Below the pieces are notes generated by a model that was not told where the DNA came from, ran no database searches, and worked only from the letters and a program-made list of their open reading frames with translations. A stretch of DNA of 64,000 nucleotides from Poriferisodalis sp965231925 (GTDB lineage Bacteria > Actinomycetota > Acidimicrobiia > Acidimicrobiales > Poriferisodalaceae), in contig OZ246894.1 of NCBI GenBank assembly GCA_965231925.1, positions 2,418,001 through 2,482,000 of the forward strand. Direction: 5' to 3'. The position numbers and the translations under genes are program-made. Positions 1 to 9,000 of this stretch are shown here, piece after piece; position 1 is the stretch's first letter, and every line of letters begins with the position of its first letter.

Positions 1-838
1 CATGACTGTCGTCGGTGACCTTGGGGATCGACCGGAACAATGCCTCGGTGTAGGGCATCCTCATGTTGCCGAAGAGTGTCGCCGTGGGGGCGCGCTCGAC
101 GATGCGACCCGCATACATCACGATGATCTCGTCGGTGCGGCCTGCCACGATCCCCAGATCGTGAGTGATGAGCACCAGCGACATGTCCCGTTCGGCCCGC
201 TGGGCCTCGAGCAAGTCGAGAATCTGTGCCTGCACGGTGACATCCAGCGCGGTAGTCGGCTCGTCTGCGATGAGCAGGCGGGGGCTGCACGCGAGCGCAA
301 TGGCGATCACGATGCGCTGGCGCATGCCGCCCGAAAGCTGGTGCGGGTACTCGTCGATTCGCCGGTGCGGTTCAGGGATGCCGACCTCCTCGAGCAGGTC
401 GAGCGCAGCGGCACGAGCGGCCCTGGCTGACAGATCCCGGTGCACGCGCAGGCCTTCACCCACCTGCTTGCCGATCTTCATGACCGGGTTCAGCGAGCCC
501 AGCGGATCCTGGAAGACCATGGCGAGCTGCGGACCCCACATGTCGAACAGCTCGCGGCGGCCCAGCGACATCATGTCGATCCCGTCGAAGAGGACCGATC
601 CCGTCGAAGTCACCCTCGACTTGGGCAGCAGCCGCATGATGGACCGCGACATCACCGACTTGCCCGAGCCGGACTCTCCCACCACGCCCAGCCGAGCGCC
701 CGGCCGCAGGGACCAATCGACCCCGTCCACGGCAACCAGCGGCCCGACCGCGGTATGGAAGGTGGTCCGCAGGTCGGCGACGTCGAGCAACGGCTGCTCG
801 TCAGCCCCCGCAAAGCCCGTCATCGAGGTGTCGGTCAT
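1..838 (-). CDS. Oligopeptide/dipeptide ABC transporter ATP-binding protein (OppD-like), 3' end cut by window
   Basis: Cytoplasmic ATPase subunit of the importer encoded upstream. About 279 residues are visible: Walker A GESGSGKS, Q-loop FQDPLGSLNP, signature LSGGMRQR, Walker B LLIADEP followed by TTALD, and H-loop ITHD, in normal order. The reading frame leaves the window after the PYTEALF segment, so roughly the last 50 residues of a usual 320-340 are missing. Its ATG overlaps the TGA of the preceding ATPase gene (ATGA), implying coupled translation. Unlike its partner, it has no insertion between Q-loop and signature. The substrate is inferred only from family 5 binding proteins in the operon and could be peptides, nickel or sugars. 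Confidence 0.93.
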   Translation of the reverse strand, partial: MTDTSMTGFAGADEQPLLDVADLRTTFHTAVGPLVAVDGVDWSLRPGARLGVVGESGSGKSVMSRSIMRLLPKSRVTSTGSVLFDGIDMMSLGRRELFDMWGPQLAMVFQDPLGSLNPVMKIGKQVGEGLRVHRDLSARAARAAALDLLEEVGIPEPHRRIDEYPHQLSGGMRQRIVIAIALACSPRLLIADEPTTALDVTVQAQILDLLEAQRAERDMSLVLITHDLGIVAGRTDEIIVMYAGRIVERAPTATLFGNMRMPYTEALFRSIPKVTDDSH

Positions 839-2547
839 GACGCACCTCTCCCAGCGGACGCGATCTCGACGCGTTCGGGTGCGGTTTCGCCGATCAGCGG
901 TGTGTGACAGGCCACGAACCGCCCGGGTGCGATCTCTCGCATCTCGGGCTCCTCGTCTGCACAGCGCTGTGCAGCATGCGGGCAACGCGTGCGGAACCGG
1001 CAGCCCGAGGGCGGATCCATCGGCGAGGGCAGCTCGCCGTCGATGCGTCCCGACCCCAGCTCCGCCTCTGGATCGGGTTGCGGGATCGCCGCCAGCAGCA
1101 TCTCCGTGTACGGATGAGCAGGCTCGTCGAACATCGCATCGGGCTCGCTGACCTCGCAGAGCTTGCCCAGATACATGACCGCCACGCGGTCGCTCACGTT
1201 CTTGACGACCGCCAGGTCGTGCGCGATGAACACCAGCGTCAGGCCCATGAGCTTCTTGAGGTCTTCAAGCAGATTCAATATCTGCGCCTGCACCGAGACG
1301 TCCAGCGACGACACCGGCTCGTCACAGATGATCACCTGCGGCACGCTGACCAACGCCCGAGCGATGGAGAGCCGCTGCGCCTGACCGCCGGAGAACTCCC
1401 ACGGCCGGCGGTCCATGGCGTCGTCGGGGTTGATACCGACGTATTCGAGCACCTCACGGACACGCGGCTCAGCCCTTTCACGCGCCGCTTTGCGGTTCAC
1501 CCGGTAGCGCCGCAGCACCCAACGCAGCAGCAGCGTGTCGACCACGATCGAGGCCACCAGCACGATTAGCTTCACACCCGCGTCGAGACCCGCGACGTAG
1601 AAGACTTGCAGCACCACGAGGGCACTGAGGGTGGTCGCGACCCCGCTGGCGCCCGCCCGTTCGGGCTTCGCGATCGACGCTGCGAGCCACACGATGAGCA
1701 CCGCGGTGAGCAGGCCTAGCCCGCCGGAGTTCACCCATTTAGCCCAGCCTCCGAAGCTCGACCAGGTTCGCCACAGCATGAAGCCACTGGCGCCGGTGGT
1801 GACCACGACGCCTGCGATGCCGACAGGCGCGGACACCTCGCCGAACTGTCGCGACATCAAGCTGAAGGGCAACATCAGCGCGAGCAGCACCCAGGTCAAG
1901 CCCAGAACGAGGCCGACGGCCGCGACTGCCAGTGCGATCGCGAGCGCCGGGAATCCGATGATGGCCGCGGGAACCTCCGTCCAGCCCAGCCACGGCTCCG
2001 CGGCACGTTCCTCGACGGCCTCAGAGAGGATCCAGAGCACGAAGGCAACCGAGGCCGCCAAGCCCACGATCCGCATCGGTTTCGCCAATCGCTCCAACAG
2101 TGTTTGCAGCAACCCGCCGATGCGCTCCTGCCAGGTCGACATCGCTGTTCGTCCCGTCACATTCTCCAGAGCGATGAACAGCGGTTCGGCAACGATGTCA
2201 CGTACCCGGCGCCGTGGATTCAGCGACGAGATCGGATCCTGGTAGATCATCTGCAGTCGCGGCCGTACCTCGCGCATGGCGTCGGGGTCGAGCTCGGTCA
2301 GCTCCTGGCCGGCGACCTGCACCGAGCCCGACGTCGGCGATGGGAGCTGCAGGATTGCCCGCCCCGTCGTGCTCTTGCCGCAGCCTGACTCGCCGACGAG
2401 ACCGAGCGTCTCGCCCTCCATCAGATCGAGCGACACCCCTGACACGGCGTACACCTTCCGGCCGCCCGCCGCCGGGAACTCCACGACCAAGTCGCGCGCC
2501 GTCAGCAGAGCGTCCGACCGCAGATGGGCGTTGCCGCTGCCCGCCAT
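835..2547 (-). CDS. OppF-like ABC ATPase interrupted by a polytopic membrane domain
   Basis: 570 residues in one open frame. The ATPase motifs are complete: Walker A GESGCGKST (52-60), Q-loop YQDP (around 103), signature FSGGQ (385-389), Walker B VIICDEP (405-411), D-loop SSLD and H-loop H443. The oligopeptide-transporter C-terminal domain follows, with cysteines near 516, 522, 529 and 547. Between the EPL motif after the Q-loop (121-123) and the helix preceding the signature (from about 357) lie about 225 residues with six to seven hydrophobic stretches (about 160-175, 192-230, 243-258, 276-292, 303-320, 325-342). Normal OppF has only a short linker there. The gene follows the permease genes and overlaps the OppD-like gene. 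The fold is either a membrane-anchored ATPase or an insertion of an unrelated module; the ATPase call is firm, the role of the insert unknown. Confidence 0.85.
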   Translation of the reverse strand: MAGSGNAHLRSDALLTARDLVVEFPAAGGRKVYAVSGVSLDLMEGETLGLVGESGCGKSTTGRAILQLPSPTSGSVQVAGQELTELDPDAMREVRPRLQMIYQDPISSLNPRRRVRDIVAEPLFIALENVTGRTAMSTWQERIGGLLQTLLERLAKPMRIVGLAASVAFVLWILSEAVEERAAEPWLGWTEVPAAIIGFPALAIALAVAAVGLVLGLTWVLLALMLPFSLMSRQFGEVSAPVGIAGVVVTTGASGFMLWRTWSSFGGWAKWVNSGGLGLLTAVLIVWLAASIAKPERAGASGVATTLSALVVLQVFYVAGLDAGVKLIVLVASIVVDTLLLRWVLRRYRVNRKAARERAEPRVREVLEYVGINPDDAMDRRPWEFSGGQAQRLSIARALVSVPQVIICDEPVSSLDVSVQAQILNLLEDLKKLMGLTLVFIAHDLAVVKNVSDRVAVMYLGKLCEVSEPDAMFDEPAHPYTEMLLAAIPQPDPEAELGSGRIDGELPSPMDPPSGCRFRTRCPHAAQRCADEEPEMREIAPGRFVACHTPLIGETAPERVEIASAGRGAS

Positions 2548-2602
2548 TACAGACGGCCTCTCACGACGCAGCCCTCACAGCACAGCCCTCGCAACCCAGC
2601 CG

Positions 2603-3433
2603 TCACAGCACAGCCTCCCGCGGCTCGAAGTACTGCTGCAGCTTGTCGCCCACGAAGTTGAGCGCCAGCACCGTGACGAACATGACGATGGCCGGCATCA
2701 GGCTGATGTGCGCGGCGACATCGAGGTTGGTTCGCCCCTTGTTGATCATGTCGCCCCATGTGGGCGTAGGCGGAGGCACGCTGAGACCCAGGAACGCGAC
2801 CGCGCCCTCCACGACAATGAGTCCCGCCATGATGATGAGCGAATAGCTCACCAGCGACGGGGCAACGTTGGGCAGCACCTCGCGAAAGAGCACCCGGCCG
2901 TCACGCGCCCCCAGCGTTCGCGCAGCGAGCACGTAGTCCTGGTTGGCGCACGACAGCGTGGCGGCGCGCACCACACGGGCGATGGGCGCGATCGACAGCA
3001 GCACGAAGGTGAACACCAGGATGAAGATGCGCCGCTTGGCCTCGGAGTCCAAGAACAGCACCAGCGCCAGGAACAGGATCAGCGGCGGGATCACCAGCGA
3101 TGCATTCAGTGTGGCCGTGAGCCACCGATCCACACGGCCGCTGTAGTAGCCCGAGACCATGCCCAACAAACCGCCGATCACGAGCGCCAGCACGGTGCCC
3201 ACGGTCGAGATCACCAGGCTCACCTGCGCGCCGTAAATCACTCGGCTGAACACGTCCCGGCCCACACCGTCGTTGCCGAACCAGTGCGACAAGCTGGGTC
3301 CCTGCTTGGACGTGCCGGCGAAAGTATCCGCGGGGTCCTTGATGGGCAGCACGTCGGCGAACACCGCGGCGACGGCGAGCACGGCGAGGTACGCCACCGC
3401 CAGCCAGAAGAAGAACCCCAGGCGCCTACCCAC
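2603..3433 (-). CDS. ABC transporter permease, DppC/OppC type
   Basis: Inner-membrane permease subunit of the importer. About 276 residues from the GTG at 3433, which overlaps the end of the upstream permease gene by eight bases. A longer frame exists upstream but its extra N-terminus is cysteine/arginine-rich and unlike the family. The protein starts with a hydrophobic helix, then a periplasmic stretch containing HWFGNDGVGRDVFSR, typical of DppC, followed by several membrane helices and the cytoplasmic coupling-loop region LAARTLGARDGRVLFREVLPN. It pairs with the DppB-like permease immediately upstream to form the heterodimeric channel. Confidence 0.92.
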   Translation of the reverse strand: MGRRLGFFFWLAVAYLAVLAVAAVFADVLPIKDPADTFAGTSKQGPSLSHWFGNDGVGRDVFSRVIYGAQVSLVISTVGTVLALVIGGLLGMVSGYYSGRVDRWLTATLNASLVIPPLILFLALVLFLDSEAKRRIFILVFTFVLLSIAPIARVVRAATLSCANQDYVLAARTLGARDGRVLFREVLPNVAPSLVSYSLIIMAGLIVVEGAVAFLGLSVPPPTPTWGDMINKGRTNLDVAAHISLMPAIVMFVTVLALNFVGDKLQQYFEPREAVL

Positions 3434-4565
3434 GGGCGCCGACCTCCCTGCCGCGCAGTCGCGGATCCAGTGCCAGATACAGGAAGTCCGACATCGTGAG
3501 CACCACGATGTACAGCGTCGAGATGACCAGCACACCGCCCTGAACAGCGATGAAATCGCGCTGTGTCACGCCGAGGAAGATGTACGCGCCCACGCCCGGG
3601 ATCGTGAAGATGAACTCGATGATCAGCGCGCCGCCGATGAGCAGGCCCGCGGTCAGCCCCACCACGGTCAGCAGCGTGAAACTCGACGGCCGCAGTGCGT
3701 GCCGCCACAGGATCCGCCGAGTCGGCAGTCCTTTGCTGCGAGCCAGATCGATGAACGGCAGACGCAAGGTGGCGATCATGTCCGATCGCAACAAGCGCAT
3801 GAACACGGCCGCTTGACCCATCGCCAACGCCAGCGACGGCAGCAGCATGTGCTTGAAGTGCAGCACCACGTCCTCGCCCAAGGGCACATAGCGCGCGGCT
3901 GGAAGCACGCGGAATCCGATCTCATTGCCCGCCACGCTGAGCCCGCCGATCGACAAGAAGAACACGAGCATCACGGCAAGCACGAAATTGGGGGTGGCCA
4001 GGAATCCCAGCATCACGTTGTTGATGGTGCCGTCCGTCTTGGTTCCCTGCCGGTAGCCGGCCCAGATGCCGAGCGGGATCGCAAAGGCCAACGCCAGCAC
4101 CACCGAGTACGCCATGATCTGCAGCGTCGGGGTCATCGAGCGCGAAATGCCGTCGGCTATGTCCTCGCGCAGCACGATCGAGCTTCCGAGATCGCCCGTC
4201 AGCACGCCGCCCAGCCAGTTGCCGTAGCGGTTGAAGAACGGCTCGTCGAGTCCGAGTTCGGTCCGGACGATCGCAATCTGGTCCGCGGTGGCGGCGGGTC
4301 CGAGGATGTTGATGGCGGGATCGCCAGGCAGGCTGGCCATCAACGCGAACACGACGAACGACACGCCGACCAGCACGGGGATCACGCTCGCGATGCGGCG
4401 CAGCGCGTAGCGCCCGTCGGCGATGGCCGCCCCCGCGGTGCCGATGACCACCAGCACGCCGAAGGTCCAGCTGAACGGGGGCCGCCAGAACCACGCCCAC
4501 GCGACCGTGGCGGCGAGCGCTACCCCGACAATGCGCCCGAGCTGATCGCGGACCGCCTGTTTCAT
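3426..4565 (-). CDS. ABC transporter permease, DppB/OppB type
   Basis: 379 residues, start ATG. The body is a standard DppB permease: the RRIASVIPVLVGVSFVVFAL first helix, a periplasmic domain with GDPAINILGP and LGLDEPFFNRYGNWL, a DLGSSI motif, and the coupling segment RLPFIDLARSKGLPTRRIL near residues 285-305. Ahead of this are about 55 extra residues carrying two short hydrophobic segments (WAWFWRPPF, WTFGVLVVIGTAG), so the protein is longer than the usual 306-340. It is encoded between the substrate-binding proteins and the DppC-like permease. Confidence 0.92.
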   Translation of the reverse strand: MKQAVRDQLGRIVGVALAATVAWAWFWRPPFSWTFGVLVVIGTAGAAIADGRYALRRIASVIPVLVGVSFVVFALMASLPGDPAINILGPAATADQIAIVRTELGLDEPFFNRYGNWLGGVLTGDLGSSIVLREDIADGISRSMTPTLQIMAYSVVLALAFAIPLGIWAGYRQGTKTDGTINNVMLGFLATPNFVLAVMLVFFLSIGGLSVAGNEIGFRVLPAARYVPLGEDVVLHFKHMLLPSLALAMGQAAVFMRLLRSDMIATLRLPFIDLARSKGLPTRRILWRHALRPSSFTLLTVVGLTAGLLIGGALIIEFIFTIPGVGAYIFLGVTQRDFIAVQGGVLVISTLYIVVLTMSDFLYLALDPRLRGREVGARG

Positions 4566-4622
4566 GGCAGCGGCCCGCCGGTGGTTGCCTGACGGCGGCG
4601 GACGTTCGTTGCCCTCATCGTC

Positions 4623-6569
4623 TCAGCCTTGACAATCGCCGTCAGTGCACCAGATCTGCGCGACATGGTGCGCTCCCGCGTTCACGGCGAAAGCGCCGAC
4701 GTCGCTGCCCGGGATCGGCAGGTCGGTGATGTTGTGCACCCACGGGTTGGCGATGACGCCCCACAGCGTCCAGTGCGTCCACAGGTTCCAGACATTACGG
4801 CCGAAGGCCCGGTTTACCTCTTCCGCCGCTTCACGGCGAGCCACCGGGTCGGGATTGTGGCGAATGACGTCGTATGCGGCATCGATGGCAGGGTCGGTGA
4901 AACGGCCGACGTTGAAGGCCAGTTCCGGCACCCTGGGATCGATGGGCAACGCCGTTGCCGAGTTCCACCACAGCCACAGCTCGATCGGATCCACCCCGCC
5001 ATAAGCCCGTAAGGCCATCATCTCGAAGATGCCGGCCAGCGCCAGGCCGAAGTACTGGCCCTGCTCGATGGGTTGGATCGTCACCGCCAGCTCGTCACCG
5101 AAGACGGCGGTCCACATGGCCAAGACGATTTCGTTGGACTCGACATTGAAGGGATCATTGGTGGTGTTGAAACCGAACGTCACCGGATTCTGGCCGCTGT
5201 CGATCTTGCACTGCTCGAAGGCCGCCGCAGCGGCCTCGGGGTCGTAGGTCGGGTAGCCCGAGTCCTCCAAGTAGCCCATGCTGCCGGGCGGGAACGGCCC
5301 GTTCGCCGGCCTCACCAGACCCCCGAGGCGCTCGTCGACGAATCGCTCGCCGTCGAAGGCATGCGCCAGTGCTCTACGGCAGCTCAGATGCACGAGCGGG
5401 TTGGCCGCATTGAGCCCCAGCGGGTCCATCTCGATCGGCTCGTCGAGGCCTCGAACCTTACTCAGGACCGGATTCACCCCGGCCGCCACGTTCATGACGT
5501 TGAAGTTGGTCTCGCCGAAGTCGTTGGCCTGCAGCGTGACGAAGTCGGGGTCGCGCTCGTACTTGGCGATCTCATCGGCGTTCGACGTGTGCATGAGGTC
5601 GAATTGGCCCCCCCGCAGCCCGTTTGAGCGGCCCGTGATGTCGACTGCCACGACGAACTCGATCTCGTCCAGGTACGGCAAATTCTCGCCGGTGATGCCG
5701 TTGGGGCCACGCCAGTAATCGGGGTTGCGCTCGGCGATGAAGCTGTTGCCGTTGCCGGGCGTGTACTCCACGAACCTGAATGGCCCCAATCCGACCGGTG
5801 CGGACGGATCGCCCGTGGCCGAGGCGAGACCCGCAGCCCGCTCGTCGGCCGTCAGAGGCGAGAACGGCGAGGAGTACAGCGGGTTGTTGGGCAGTGTCTC
5901 CAGCCACGCCGGTGAGAACATGAAGCCGCAGCCGTTCTCCCTCGACGCGGGACCCGGCCCCGTCGCGAACGGGATGGAGGTCTCGTAGTAGAGGTACTGG
6001 CCTTCGCCCCAGACGTCTTCGATGCCCAGGTAGCCGGGTCCGGTCTGCTGGCTGAAGCGGCACAGGTTGATGTTGTACGCCATCGCCTCGCCGGTCAGCG
6101 GCGTTCCGTCGTGAAACCTGATCCCGTCACGGACCTTCAGCGTCCACATCAAGAAGTCTTCGCTGGGAGTCTCGGACTCCACGAGGTACGGCACGATGTC
6201 GCCGTTGGCATCGGTGACATACATCGATTCGGTAATCGCCCGCATGATCATGCGGCAACTGATGGCGCAGAGCACGGCGTAGGGCGCGAACGGGTTCGCC
6301 GTGTCGGCCTCGATGCCGTACACCAGCCGGCCGCCGTGGACAGGACCGGCCGAATCCTCACGGACGTCCTCGCCCGTCGCCTCGCCGGCATCGCGCGCGG
6401 CGACGACCTCCTCTGTCGCAGGGTCGTCAGGCACCGCTGCGGTCCCAGCGGCCGGCTCGGCCCCGGCGTCGGCGTCACGATCGCCCTCGACAGGGCTGTC
6501 GCTGCCAGCGCAAGCGACAGCAATCAGCGCGAACGCCGCGGCAACTGCTGCCAGCGGCGCCCGTGCCAA
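4623..6569 (-). CDS. ABC transporter substrate-binding lipoprotein, family 5 (copy 1)
   Basis: 648 residues. The TTG start is favoured by a GGGAG ribosome-binding site about seven bases upstream. An N-terminal hydrophobic segment ends in a lipobox-like AVAC with Cys20 as the lipidation site, followed by an acidic linker. The mature part is a family 5 solute-binding protein: GGRLVYGIEADTANPF, VRDGIRFHDGTPLTGEAMAY and the C-terminal paired lobes. The protein ends CTDGDCQG, a possible disulfide loop shared with its paralogue. It is exported and tethered outside, delivering substrate to the permeases encoded downstream. Confidence 0.93.
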   Translation of the reverse strand: MARAPLAAVAAAFALIAVACAGSDSPVEGDRDADAGAEPAAGTAAVPDDPATEEVVAARDAGEATGEDVREDSAGPVHGGRLVYGIEADTANPFAPYAVLCAISCRMIMRAITESMYVTDANGDIVPYLVESETPSEDFLMWTLKVRDGIRFHDGTPLTGEAMAYNINLCRFSQQTGPGYLGIEDVWGEGQYLYYETSIPFATGPGPASRENGCGFMFSPAWLETLPNNPLYSSPFSPLTADERAAGLASATGDPSAPVGLGPFRFVEYTPGNGNSFIAERNPDYWRGPNGITGENLPYLDEIEFVVAVDITGRSNGLRGGQFDLMHTSNADEIAKYERDPDFVTLQANDFGETNFNVMNVAAGVNPVLSKVRGLDEPIEMDPLGLNAANPLVHLSCRRALAHAFDGERFVDERLGGLVRPANGPFPPGSMGYLEDSGYPTYDPEAAAAAFEQCKIDSGQNPVTFGFNTTNDPFNVESNEIVLAMWTAVFGDELAVTIQPIEQGQYFGLALAGIFEMMALRAYGGVDPIELWLWWNSATALPIDPRVPELAFNVGRFTDPAIDAAYDVIRHNPDPVARREAAEEVNRAFGRNVWNLWTHWTLWGVIANPWVHNITDLPIPGSDVGAFAVNAGAHHVAQIWCTDGDCQG

Positions 6570-6600
6570 TTGCCGTCTCCCGTGCGTTCAGTTGGCGTGC

Positions 6601-8631
6601 TCAGCCCTGGCAATTGCCGTCGGTGCACCAGATCTGTCCCAGGTGGTGCTTGCCCGAGATCACCGGGAACGTGTTCTCGGCGTTGCCCGGAATTGGCAGG
6701 TCGGTGATGTTCTGCACCCGTGGGTTGGCGATGATGCCCCACAGCGTCCAGTACGTCCACAGATTCCAGACGTTCGCGGCGAACGCCCGGTTGACCGCCT
6801 CGGCTGCGGCTTGCCGCGCCGCCGGATCGGGGACGTGCCGGATGACGTTGAGCGCATCGAAGATGGCGGGATCCAGGAATCGTCCGAAGTTCAGCGCCAG
6901 CTCGGGCACCGACGGGTCGACTGGGCTCGCGGTGAACGGACTCCACCAGTACCACTGCTCGGAGGGGTCCACGCCGCCGTGGTTGCGCCAACCCTGCATC
7001 TGGAAGACGCCGACCAGCGCCAGGTTGATGTATTGGCCCTGCTCGATGGGAGCGATCGACACCGCCAGCTCGTCACCGAAGGCGTCGCTCCACATGGACA
7101 CGATCAGCTCGTTGGACTCCACATTGAACGCGTCGTTGGTGGTGTTGAATGCAAACGCCACCGGATTCTGTCCGCTGTCGGCTTTGCACTGCTCGAACTC
7201 TGCCTGTGCTGCGTCGAGGTCATAGGACGGGTAGCCCGTGTCCTCCAGGTAGCCGATGCTGCCCGGCGGGAACGGGCCGTTGGCCACCTTGACCAAGCCC
7301 TGGTGCCGCTCATTGGCGAAGCGCTCGCCGTCGAACGCGTGCGCGAGCGCCTTGCGGCAGCTCAGGTGCACCAGCGGATTGGTGGCGTTGAGCTCCAGCG
7401 GATCCATGGGGATCGGCTCCTCTGCGCCGCGCACGGCCTGCAGCCAGGGGTTGACGCCAGAGGCGACGTTGATGAGGTTGTGGCTGGTCTCGCCGAAGTT
7501 GTTCGCCTGCAGCGTGACGAAGTCGGCATCGCCCTCGTACTTGGAGATCTCGTCCGCGTTCGCCGTGTGGATGATGTCGAACTGGCCGGCCTTCAGACCG
7601 TTCGAGCGGCCCTGGATGTCGACGGCCACCACGAACTCGATCTCGTCCAGGTACGGCAGCTCCTCGCCGGTGATGCCGTTGGGGCCCCGCCAGTAGTCAG
7701 GGTTGCGCTCCGCGATGAAGCTGTTGCCGTTGCCGGGCGTGTAGCTCACGTACCTGAAGGCGCCCAGCCCGACGGGAGCGGAAGGATCACCACTGGCGCT
7801 GGCCCGGGCGGCCTCCCTGGCTTCAGCAGGCAGGGGCGATGCAGGCGACACGTACAGCGGGTTGTTCGGCAGCGTCTCCAGCCAGGCCGGTGAGAACATC
7901 TGCCCGCACACCTCCGCACGACCGCCTGGGCCGAGCCCGGTGGCGAGGGGCTGGCCTGGACTCGAGGTGATCGTGACGGTCTGGCCCTCACCGGTGACAT
8001 CGGCAATGCCCAGGAATGCGGGACCGGTGAGCTGGCTCAGGCGGCACAGATTGATGTTGTAGGCCACCGCCTCGCCCGTCAGCGGCGTTCCATCGTGGAA
8101 CGTGATGCCCTCGCGGATGGTGACCGTCCACACCGAGTAGTCCTCGTTCGGAGCCTCGGACTCCACCAGGTAGGGCACGATCTCACCGTCGGAGTCGGTG
8201 ATATAGAGCGAATCGGTGATTGCCCGGAAGATCATCCGGCAGCTGATGGCGCACGACGAGGCGTAGTGCACGAACGGGTTGGCGGTGTCGGCCTCGATGC
8301 CGTACACGAGCCTGCCGCCGTGGACGGGACCAGTCTCGGTCTCACGCACGTCTTCGCCTGTGGCTTCACCGGCTTCGCGAGCTTCGACGACCTCCTCCTG
8401 CTCTTCGGATACGGTGGTCGCAGGCGCCGACTCGTCTGCCTCGGTCGTGTCGGGCTCGGGAGCGGGTGCGTCTCCGGTTTCGCCATCGTCCCCGCCTCCG
8501 CACGCAACTGCGATCAGCGCGAACACTGCAACGACAACGCCCAGACGCCAGCGGAGCGGTCGTCGAGGGGGAGCCTGCCGACGCCCGTTCGTGAATCTTT
8601 CCGCGTCGCGCCGCGATGTGCCTGTGTGCAT
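6601..8631 (-). CDS. ABC transporter substrate-binding lipoprotein, family 5 (copy 2)
   Basis: 676 residues, start ATG. It is a clear paralogue of the neighbouring binding protein over its whole length; long blocks such as GNGNSFIAERNPDYWRGPNG and GQFD match, and both end CTDG(D/N)CQG. A basic N-terminus of about 28 residues precedes the hydrophobic signal and lipobox-like AVAC with Cys44, then a Gly/Asp/Glu-rich linker. It is first in the operon, with 31 bases separating it from copy 1. Two binding proteins feeding one permease pair suggests either broadened substrate range or different affinities; neither is shown by sequence. Confidence 0.93.
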   Translation of the reverse strand: MHTGTSRRDAERFTNGRRQAPPRRPLRWRLGVVVAVFALIAVACGGGDDGETGDAPAPEPDTTEADESAPATTVSEEQEEVVEAREAGEATGEDVRETETGPVHGGRLVYGIEADTANPFVHYASSCAISCRMIFRAITDSLYITDSDGEIVPYLVESEAPNEDYSVWTVTIREGITFHDGTPLTGEAVAYNINLCRLSQLTGPAFLGIADVTGEGQTVTITSSPGQPLATGLGPGGRAEVCGQMFSPAWLETLPNNPLYVSPASPLPAEAREAARASASGDPSAPVGLGAFRYVSYTPGNGNSFIAERNPDYWRGPNGITGEELPYLDEIEFVVAVDIQGRSNGLKAGQFDIIHTANADEISKYEGDADFVTLQANNFGETSHNLINVASGVNPWLQAVRGAEEPIPMDPLELNATNPLVHLSCRKALAHAFDGERFANERHQGLVKVANGPFPPGSIGYLEDTGYPSYDLDAAQAEFEQCKADSGQNPVAFAFNTTNDAFNVESNELIVSMWSDAFGDELAVSIAPIEQGQYINLALVGVFQMQGWRNHGGVDPSEQWYWWSPFTASPVDPSVPELALNFGRFLDPAIFDALNVIRHVPDPAARQAAAEAVNRAFAANVWNLWTYWTLWGIIANPRVQNITDLPIPGNAENTFPVISGKHHLGQIWCTDGNCQG

Positions 8632-8746
8632 GGTCGATGACCCTCCCCAACTGCGCCATCGTGGCGCCCTTCGCGCAAGCTACTAGCCCTCGGCCGCGCC
8701 GCTGACCCATCCCCTCGCCGGCACTCGGGCCCGGTACGGTGCAGCT

Positions 8747-8819
8747 GGGCCGGTAGCTCAGTGGTCAGAGCAGGCGACTCATAATCGCTGGGTCGTGGGT
8801 TCGATCCCCACCCGGCCCA
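8747..8819 (+). tRNA. tRNA with CAU anticodon, probably tRNA-Ile2 (lysidine-modified)
   Basis: A 73-base cloverleaf folds cleanly: acceptor GGGCCGG with CCGGCCC, D stem GCTC/GAGC, anticodon stem GGCGA/TCGCT with loop CTCATAA (CAT at 8780-8782), and a T arm with TTCGATC. The anticodon arm matches that of E. coli tRNA-Ile2, which is read as AUA after lysidine modification by TilS. It lacks the three G-C pairs in the anticodon stem expected of initiator tRNA. Elongator tRNA-Met is the alternative. Confidence 0.9.
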
Positions 8820-8922
8820 CACGGCGTCGGCGCACACTTTGCGCACCCTCAGCAACGCAACTCGGCGCGGCCGACTCAGTATCGTTGCTCCGCACGTTCG
8901 GGTCCTCCTAGGGCCCGTTCGG

Positions 8923-8995
8923 TCCGGGGTAGCTCAGTTGGCAGAGCAGCGGACTGTTAATCCGTTTGTCGTGGGTTCGAGCCCCACCCCCGGAG
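8923..8995 (+). tRNA. tRNA-Asn (GTT)
   Basis: A 73-base cloverleaf: acceptor TCCGGGG with CCCCGGA, D stem GCTC/GAGC, anticodon stem GCGGA/TCCGT with loop CTGTTAA (anticodon GTT at 8956-8958), and T stem GTGGG/CCCAC with loop TTCGAGC. Discriminator base G. It lies about 100 bases after the CAU tRNA and ends five bases before the dnaG stop codon, transcribed towards dnaG. Confidence 0.97.
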
Positions 8996-9000
8996 CACCC

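Noticed and set aside
3273..4592. 439-residue plus-strand frame over the permease genes
   Set aside because: His/Gln/Arg-rich shadow translation of the opposite strand of permease genes.
6301..7893. Long plus-strand open frame over the binding-protein genes
   Set aside because: Antisense shadow of high-GC genes; its protein has no motifs while the minus strand encodes clear binding proteins.
8747..8819. Initiator tRNA-Met
   Set aside because: Lacks the run of G-C pairs in the anticodon stem and has a matched first acceptor pair.
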